This document shows, one piece after another, positions 12,631 through 12,876 of a DNA stretch of 12,876 nt. The translations under genes and the position numbers were made by a program. The notes below the pieces were generated by a model. That model saw only the letters and a list, made by a program, of their open reading frames with translations, was not told the DNA's origin and did not search any database. The stretch lies in contig JAZSEP010000112.1 of assembly GCA_045531755.1 (NCBI GenBank), positions 1 to 12,876 of the forward strand, written 5' to 3'. The DNA comes from UBA11540 sp045531755. Its GTDB lineage: Bacteria > Bacillota > Clostridia > Oscillospirales > Ruminococcaceae. Within the stretch, counting starts at the first letter, position 1. The number at the start of each line of letters is the position of its first letter.

Positions 12631-12876
12631 GATATGGAAGATATTTCCCGAAAGATAGTGCGAACATAGCTTCTCTTGTCGTTAGCCATTGCTTGTTTCG
12701 CCTTTGCTCACAACCAATGGACGACGGCGCCAAAGACCTCCTCGCTTCATCTGCCACCGGCAGCGCTCGGCATCTTTGCTCCTTGTTTTTTCCGACAATC
12801 GCCCTCCCTCCTCCTCGCACCGCGAGTGGTCGGGCTCTGTCCTTCTTATAGGACAACGTCTTTGCTATACTTAACT
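12631..12876. other. Region without a supported gene at the right edge
   Basis: No RBS-supported reading frame is visible. An Arg-rich minus-strand frame crosses it but starts at TTG without an RBS and continues into the repeats, so I do not call it. It shares the 18 bases CTCTTGTCGTTAGCCATT (12672-12689 region) with the end of the gap upstream of terS. Confidence 0.4.

Noticed and set aside
10974..12689. The shared 18-mer as the prophage attL/attR core
   Set aside because: The two copies enclose only the control region and repressor, while terminase and all head genes lie outside, so they cannot bound the element.
12539..12856. A 105-codon minus-strand frame at the right edge
   Set aside because: TTG start without an RBS, Arg-rich, and its end lies inside the repeat array; two further frames there are translations of the repeats.
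1..12876. tRNA, rRNA or a classical riboswitch
   Set aside because: No cloverleaf, rRNA segment or known aptamer core was seen on either strand; the structured regions are all repeat hairpins.

Overview
The window reads as the head-and-neck half of an integrated tailed phage (or a phage-derived particle locus) in a low-to-mid GC Firmicute, most likely a gut- or rumen-type Clostridia. The evidence for the host is strong AAGGAGG-type ribosome binding sites, LxGC lipoproteins with Gram-positive-style leaders, an XRE repressor of the kind common in Firmicutes prophages, and dense small palindromic repeats. The taxonomic guess is inference; no rRNA or core gene is present.

Layout, right to left, because the phage genes run on the minus strand. 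A repressor gene (11735-12148, +) faces a near-consensus promoter (11535-11563, -) whose start point is covered by a dyad operator. A second copy of that operator lies about 114 bp further into the leader. The leader then crosses an 11-hairpin repeat array (11041-11282) and reaches terminase small subunit, terminase large subunit, portal and prohead protease. A terminator follows the protease. After it comes a three-gene block that is foreign to a head module: a ricin-like/C39-like cysteine peptidase (-) and, convergent with it, two lipoproteins (+). A second hairpin array (3779-3918) separates this block from the decoration protein and major capsid protein. Four small neck/tail-type genes follow, then a hub-like tail protein that runs off the left edge.

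The structural genes cover DNA packaging (TerS, TerL, portal), capsid maturation and assembly (protease, decoration, capsid) and head-tail joining. Nothing in the window encodes integration, excision, replication, tail tube or tape measure, so the repressor appears to control the packaging and head genes directly. The lipoproteins lie on the same strand as the repressor and have their own RBSs, so they could be lysogenic-conversion genes.

Beyond the repressor lies a tandem array of four GTAGGGGCGA-type two-hairpin repeats (12175-12630), then about 245 bp with no convincing gene. A compact fifth copy of this repeat sits between the two terminase genes.

The most unusual content is the pair of hairpin arrays. 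Short, different, mostly perfect stem-loops are joined by a nearly constant ATTTAGC linker. The two arrays share stems, and their loops are mostly GNA or GNNA. I do not recognise this as a named element.
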